From JBGMEA01 sp963674555 (GTDB lineage Bacteria; Bacillota; Clostridia; Eubacteriales; Anaerofustaceae): a stretch of DNA of 64,000 bases. The notes below the pieces were generated by a model. That model searched no databases. It worked only from the letters and a program-made list of their open reading frames with translations, and had not been told where the DNA came from. The position numbers were made by a program, and so were the translations under genes. This document shows positions 60,608 to 64,000 of the stretch, piece by piece. Location: positions 310,001 to 374,000 of the forward strand of contig OY771429.1 of assembly GCA_963674555.1 (NCBI GenBank), written 5' to 3'. Positions within the stretch are counted from its first letter, which is position 1. Every line of letters starts with the position of its first letter.

Positions 60608-60636
60608 ACGGGCAAGATCAAATTGATCTTGCCCGT
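60608..60636. terminator. Perfect hairpin between serA and the flavoprotein gene
   Basis: 14-bp arms (60608-60621 with 60623-60636) around a single base; the true loop would be larger. The minus-strand tail is not T-rich, so this may be an RNA-end structure more than a strong terminator. Confidence 0.55.
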
Positions 60637-60646
60637 CTTATTTTTA

Positions 60647-61810
60647 TTACATCAATACTCTAAGTTTTAACACACCGTCTATACCACGCAAATTTGCTAC
60701 AGCTTCATCGCTGACTACATCATCAATATCTAACATGGTATATGCGTACTTATCTCTGCTTTTATTGATCATATCCGAAATATTAATCCCTTCATTCGCA
60801 AGGATAGTTGTGATCTGTCCAACCATATTCGGTATATTCATATGGTTGATCGCAATACGAACTTTTTTAGTACGAGCACCCATCGTGCAATCCGGGTAAT
60901 TTACCGAATTGATAATATTACCGTTGACTAAATACTCAGCAATTTGCTCCGAAGCCATTATTGCACAATTCGTTTCAGACTCGGGAGTCGAAGCACCCAA
61001 GTGTGGAATCGGAATAATATTTTCATATCCTAACATACTTTTATTCGGAAAATCTGTAACGTATGCGGCAATCTTGCCGGATTTGACACCTTCAATAATT
61101 GCTGTATCTTCGCAAAGTCCGCCACGTGCAAAATTTAAAATACGGATTCCGTCTTTTGCTTTTGCGATCAAATCAGAGTTCACGAAACATTTTGTGGAAT
61201 CTGTCAAAGGTATATGGATCGTTACGTAATCACAATTTTTAAATATCCATTCTATGCTCGAAGTTCTTTGTATCGTACAATTCAATCCCCATGCTGCCTC
61301 AATCGATATAAACGGATCATAACCGTATACGTCCATCCCCATTGCTTCCAATACATTAGCAGTCTTTGCACCGATTGCACCAAGTCCCAAAACGCCAACT
61401 TTTTTACCTGACAATTCAGGGCCTTTGTAATTCGACTTTTGGCTCTCGACTTCTTTGCTGACATCAACATCTTCGTCTTTTAAACTCTGAACCCAATTGA
61501 TCCCGTCGATAACTTTACGTGTGGATAATAACATACCTAACACAACCAATTCTTTAACAGCATTAGCATTAGCACCCGGTGTGTTGTAAACCACAACGCC
61601 TTTTTCAGAATAGAAATCCACAGGGATGTTATTTACACCGGCACCGGCGCGAGCGATCGCTGATAACTGGTCTGTTAATTCAGCTTCACTCATTTTATAA
61701 CTTCTTAAAATAATTCCATCGTAATCATTGCCTTCGGTGATCTCAAAATCATCAGGCAATCTTTCCAATCCTGTGTTGTCGATTTTGTTGAATGTTTTGA
61801 TTTTATACAT
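60647..61810 (-). CDS. serA: D-3-phosphoglycerate dehydrogenase
   Basis: 387 residues. First step of serine synthesis. NAD-binding GLGAIGAKTANVLEA, the active-site segments ARAGAGVNNIPVD, NFARGGLCED and the catalytic His in IPHLGASTPESE. A C-terminal ACT domain (about 315-387) may sense serine. Start at ATG 61810 inside the serC end, overlap 8 bases, with AAGGAG as RBS, so translation is coupled. Confidence 0.95.
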   Translation of the reverse strand: MYKIKTFNKIDNTGLERLPDDFEITEGNDYDGIILRSYKMSEAELTDQLSAIARAGAGVNNIPVDFYSEKGVVVYNTPGANANAVKELVVLGMLLSTRKVIDGINWVQSLKDEDVDVSKEVESQKSNYKGPELSGKKVGVLGLGAIGAKTANVLEAMGMDVYGYDPFISIEAAWGLNCTIQRTSSIEWIFKNCDYVTIHIPLTDSTKCFVNSDLIAKAKDGIRILNFARGGLCEDTAIIEGVKSGKIAAYVTDFPNKSMLGYENIIPIPHLGASTPESETNCAIMASEQIAEYLVNGNIINSVNYPDCTMGARTKKVRIAINHMNIPNMVGQITTILANEGINISDMINKSRDKYAYTMLDIDDVVSDEAVANLRGIDGVLKLRVLM

Positions 61811-62909
61811 GGTCTTCTCCTTTATTTTGATTTTCAAATTCTTTCATAAAATTTACTAATGACTTTACAGCCTCGATATCAACTCCATTATAGATACCTG
61901 CTCTTAAGCCACCGACATTTTTATAACCCGATAAATTATAATATCCGTTTTTCTCAGCTTCACATATAAAATGTGCATCAAGCTTAGGATCGTTTGTTGA
62001 AAAAACGATGTTCATGATCGAACGATCATTTTTTTCTATCTTGCTGTGAAACAATTGACTGTTATCGATAAATTCATATATATAGTTTGATTTTAACAGA
62101 TTCATTTCTGATATGGCGGAAACTCCGCCTCTTTTTTTGATCCACTTAAGAACCAAAAGGATCATATAAATTGCGAAAGTCGCAGGAGTCGAAAAAGATG
62201 AATTTGTTTTGGCATACTCTTTATAGCACATGATCTTCGGCAAAACACGCTCATCTGCTTTTTCAATTAGTTCTTTTTTAGCGATAACAACAGTAACACC
62301 GGTTGGTCCCAGATTTTTCTGGGCTGCCGCGAAAACAAGTCCGAAACGATCGATATCATACGACTCAGATAAGAAATTCGAAGTCATATCTGCTACAATA
62401 GGGACACTTTTAATAATTGGGATACTATGAGGACGAAGTGCTGTTCCGCTTGATGTATTATTGGTACAAAGATAAATATAGTCTAAATCGTTCGATATTT
62501 TTTCTTTGTATATTTCTGGGATATATGTATAGGCTTTATCTTTGCTCGAAGCAATAAGTGTTGTTTGACCGAATTTAGCCGCTTCTTCGATCGCATATTG
62601 AGTCCAATAGTCCGTGTCGATGAATCCCGCGGTTTTATGCTCGTTCATTAGATTCATCGGGATCATAGCAAACTGCATGTATCCGCCACCGTTGATATAG
62701 AGTATTTCATACGAATCATCGATTTCCATTAATTCTCGAAACAATTCTGATGTTTCAGCCATAAGATCACCGAAAAAATCCGATCTATGATTCATTTCTA
62801 AAATAGACATACCGCTGCCCATGCAGTTCAGCATATCTTTTTGCACAGCTTTTAATATTTCAATATTGATCGCTGCAGGTCCTGAAGAAAAATTATATAC
62901 TCTATCCAT
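61803..62909 (-). CDS. serC: Phosphoserine aminotransferase
   Basis: 368 residues. It converts 3-phosphohydroxypyruvate to phosphoserine. The start VYNFSSGPAAI is the family's N-terminus, and the PLP lysine is in FAAAQKNLGPTGVTVV. I chose MDRVYNF (62909) by homology; no SD is seen before it or before the ATG at 62948, while a longer reading from a TTG at 62993 runs into a terminator. The arginine-rich C-terminus (GGLRAGIYNG) is present. First gene of serC-serA; no serB is seen. Confidence 0.93.
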   Translation of the reverse strand: MDRVYNFSSGPAAINIEILKAVQKDMLNCMGSGMSILEMNHRSDFFGDLMAETSELFRELMEIDDSYEILYINGGGYMQFAMIPMNLMNEHKTAGFIDTDYWTQYAIEEAAKFGQTTLIASSKDKAYTYIPEIYKEKISNDLDYIYLCTNNTSSGTALRPHSIPIIKSVPIVADMTSNFLSESYDIDRFGLVFAAAQKNLGPTGVTVVIAKKELIEKADERVLPKIMCYKEYAKTNSSFSTPATFAIYMILLVLKWIKKRGGVSAISEMNLLKSNYIYEFIDNSQLFHSKIEKNDRSIMNIVFSTNDPKLDAHFICEAEKNGYYNLSGYKNVGGLRAGIYNGVDIEAVKSLVNFMKEFENQNKGEDHV

Positions 62910-62981
62910 ATCAATCTTTTTTTTCAATGCTCTGCCAATGGAATTCATTTTATAAGCATTTACATTCTTTCTTATATATAT

Positions 62982-63007
62982 AAAAAAGCTCAAACCATAT
63001 TTGAGCT
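62982..63007 (-). terminator. Terminator of the 63-residue protein gene
   Basis: 8-bp stem AGCTCAAA/TTTGAGCT, 5-base loop, six-T run on the minus strand. It separates that gene from serC, which must therefore have its own promoter. A TTATAA preceded by TGC lies near 62950. Confidence 0.8.
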
Positions 63008-63023
63008 CTGTTATATATCATTG

Positions 63024-63215
63024 CTATTCAACAGAAAGCTGTACGATCATCTCTTTTGTAATATCCCCAATCTGAAGTTTTTTCAATCGTATATCACGTT
63101 TTAATTCCTTAATGATAATCGTATCTTTATATTTGCCTTTTGCCAATTCTCTGCCGAGTGTTTTTTGCAATTTTCTCAACTCTTTTTTTGCAACGATTAA
63201 ATTATCAGCACTCAT
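63024..63215 (-). CDS. Small basic helical protein of unknown function
   Basis: 63 residues, rich in K, E and L, with a predicted long helix (KKELRKLQKTLGREL, IIIKELKRDIRLKKLQI). No family recognised. GAGGTGA lies 4 bases before ATG 63215, a good RBS. Its own promoter and terminator support it being real. Confidence 0.65.
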   Translation of the reverse strand: MSADNLIVAKKELRKLQKTLGRELAKGKYKDTIIIKELKRDIRLKKLQIGDITKEMIVQLSVE

Positions 63216-63278
63216 ACTCTCACCTCTTCCGCACAACTATTATGTATATTCGCAGTACAAAGATACATTTCTTTTTAC

Positions 63279-63306
63279 ATTATATCATTTTTAACTATAG
63301 TTTCAA
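63279..63306 (-). promoter_or_regulatory. Promoter of the 63-residue protein gene
   Basis: Minus-strand TTGAAA (63301-63306), 16-base spacer, TATAAT (63279-63284) with a TGA extension. Confidence 0.65.
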
Positions 63307-63380
63307 GTATTTTCTTTGGAAATGCCCACTCAGAATTGATACTATAAGCAACCGCAATAGTCATGATTTTGTATATATTT

Positions 63381-63411
63381 AAAATAAAAAATGCCGATCA
63401 TATCGGCATTT
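63381..63411 (-). terminator. Terminator of ftsZ
   Basis: 10-bp stem AAATGCCGAT/ATCGGCATTT, 3-base loop, T-rich tail on the minus strand, just after the ftsZ stop. Confidence 0.85.
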
Positions 63412-63425
63412 AAAACTTACATTCT

Positions 63426-64000
63426 TTAATTGTTCTCATCTAGAAAAGAGGGCCAAGTATAATCCGGCGCATCTTGATCACCCAACAATTTATTCGTACG
63501 CGTTGCACTGTCTGCATTAAATCCGGTAGCGATTACTGTCACACGAATTTCATCATCTAAATTCGGATCAATGCAAGCACCAAATATGATATTCGCATCC
63601 GGATGTGCTTCTTGACGAATCACTTCAGCGATCTTTTCGATTTCAAACAATGTTAATTGTTCTCCGCCCATGATGTTTATAAGAACTCCGGTCGCGCCTC
63701 CGATACTCGTTTCCAATAAAGGACTTTCTATCGCTTCTTTTGCGGCTTCCATCGATTTATCGGAACCCGAAGCAAACCCCATCCCCATATGCGCCATACC
63801 GGCATCTTTAATGATCGTCTTGACATCTGAGAAATCGAGATTGATCAGTCCCGGTGTCGCGATCAAATCAGTAATACCTTTTACACCCATTAGCAAAACA
63901 TCATCCGCCATTTTAAACGCTTCTTTGAATGTTGTATTTTGATTTGCCATTTGTAATAATCTATCATTAGGGATAACGACCAAAGCGTCTACAAAATCTT
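63426..64000 (-). CDS. ftsZ: Cell division protein FtsZ, C-terminal part (start outside the window)
   Basis: About 191 residues of the 3' part; the frame is open to the window edge (DFVDALVVIPNDRLL). Typical central FtsZ text follows: FKMADDVLLMGVKGITDLI, GMGFASGSDKS, INIMGGEQLTLFEI and VIATGF. After VIATGF only about 29 residues remain, with a very short linker and an end reading WPSFLDENN. The GTP-binding half is beyond the window. Confidence 0.94.
   Translation of the reverse strand, partial: DFVDALVVIPNDRLLQMANQNTTFKEAFKMADDVLLMGVKGITDLIATPGLINLDFSDVKTIIKDAGMAHMGMGFASGSDKSMEAAKEAIESPLLETSIGGATGVLINIMGGEQLTLFEIEKIAEVIRQEAHPDANIIFGACIDPNLDDEIRVTVIATGFNADSATRTNKLLGDQDAPDYTWPSFLDENN

Overview
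The window is 64 kb of chromosomal DNA from a low-GC, anaerobic-type Firmicute, most likely a member of the Clostridia. Evidence for this: AGGAGG-type ribosome binding sites; a 16S 3' end with the anti-SD CCTCC; a T-box riboswitch; a class III fructose bisphosphatase; the archaeal/eukaryotic-type prolyl-tRNA synthetase; an IspH-S1 fusion; the greA-lysS, tilS-hpt-ftsH, tig-clpP-clpX, cdaA-cdaR-FAD protein-glmM and cmk-plsC-ispH clusters; and arginine deiminase with ornithine aminotransferase. The genus cannot be fixed by reading alone. The 16S gene is the part to search.

Layout. 1-790: end of a ferrous iron transporter (FeoB) and its Cys-rich partner. 807-5100 (minus): tuf with its own promoter, and a proS-tyrS operon behind a T-box. 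5158-9735: aroQ, then a four-gene polyamine operon read speD-speA-speE-speB (arginine to agmatine to putrescine, plus spermidine synthesis). 9808-12171: a small accessory patch with an unrecognised SAP-like protein and a secreted transglutaminase-fold protein, divergently transcribed. 12192-15885: fbp, then a membrane-anchored M23 peptidase with a bactofilin. 15884-19463: an arginine catabolic operon arcA-arcB-rocD. 19515-21399: a PspC protein and a purine permease. 21421-26904 (minus): a complete rRNA operon 16S-tRNA-Ala-tRNA-Ile-23S-5S with its promoter and terminator. 27029-36213 (minus): lysS/greA, an EF-G-like GTPase, two small envelope proteins, ftsH, hpt and tilS. 36307-40064: secA and prfB, the latter with the in-frame UGA and +1 frameshift. 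40095-46937 (minus): zapA-like, dnaE, a membrane protein with a frame problem at its start, and an SPFH-NfeD pair. 47071-52157: c-di-AMP synthesis (cdaA, cdaR), an FAD protein and glmM. 52163-63411 (minus): clpX-clpP-tig, a small anchored protein, ispH-S1/plsC/cmk, an HI0933-type flavoprotein, serA-serC and a 63-residue protein. 63426-64000: the 3' part of ftsZ.

The window is mainly housekeeping. I found no mobile element, phage gene, CRISPR array or defence island. The most interesting signals are small. (1) A perfect X-XXY-YYZ slippery heptamer (GGGAAAA) sits at codons 4-6 of a membrane protein gene, exactly where a -1 shift would restore an N-terminal extension. (2) tilS has a promoter placed so that its mRNA should begin at the AUG. 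(3) tyrS lies behind a T-box that looks proline-specific. (4) prfB has a displaced internal SD. (5) A 9-bp inverted repeat flanks the region just upstream of the pspC gene. (6) A GC-rich repeat-like element lies between the two tRNAs of the rRNA spacer. (7) FtsZ has almost no C-terminal linker.
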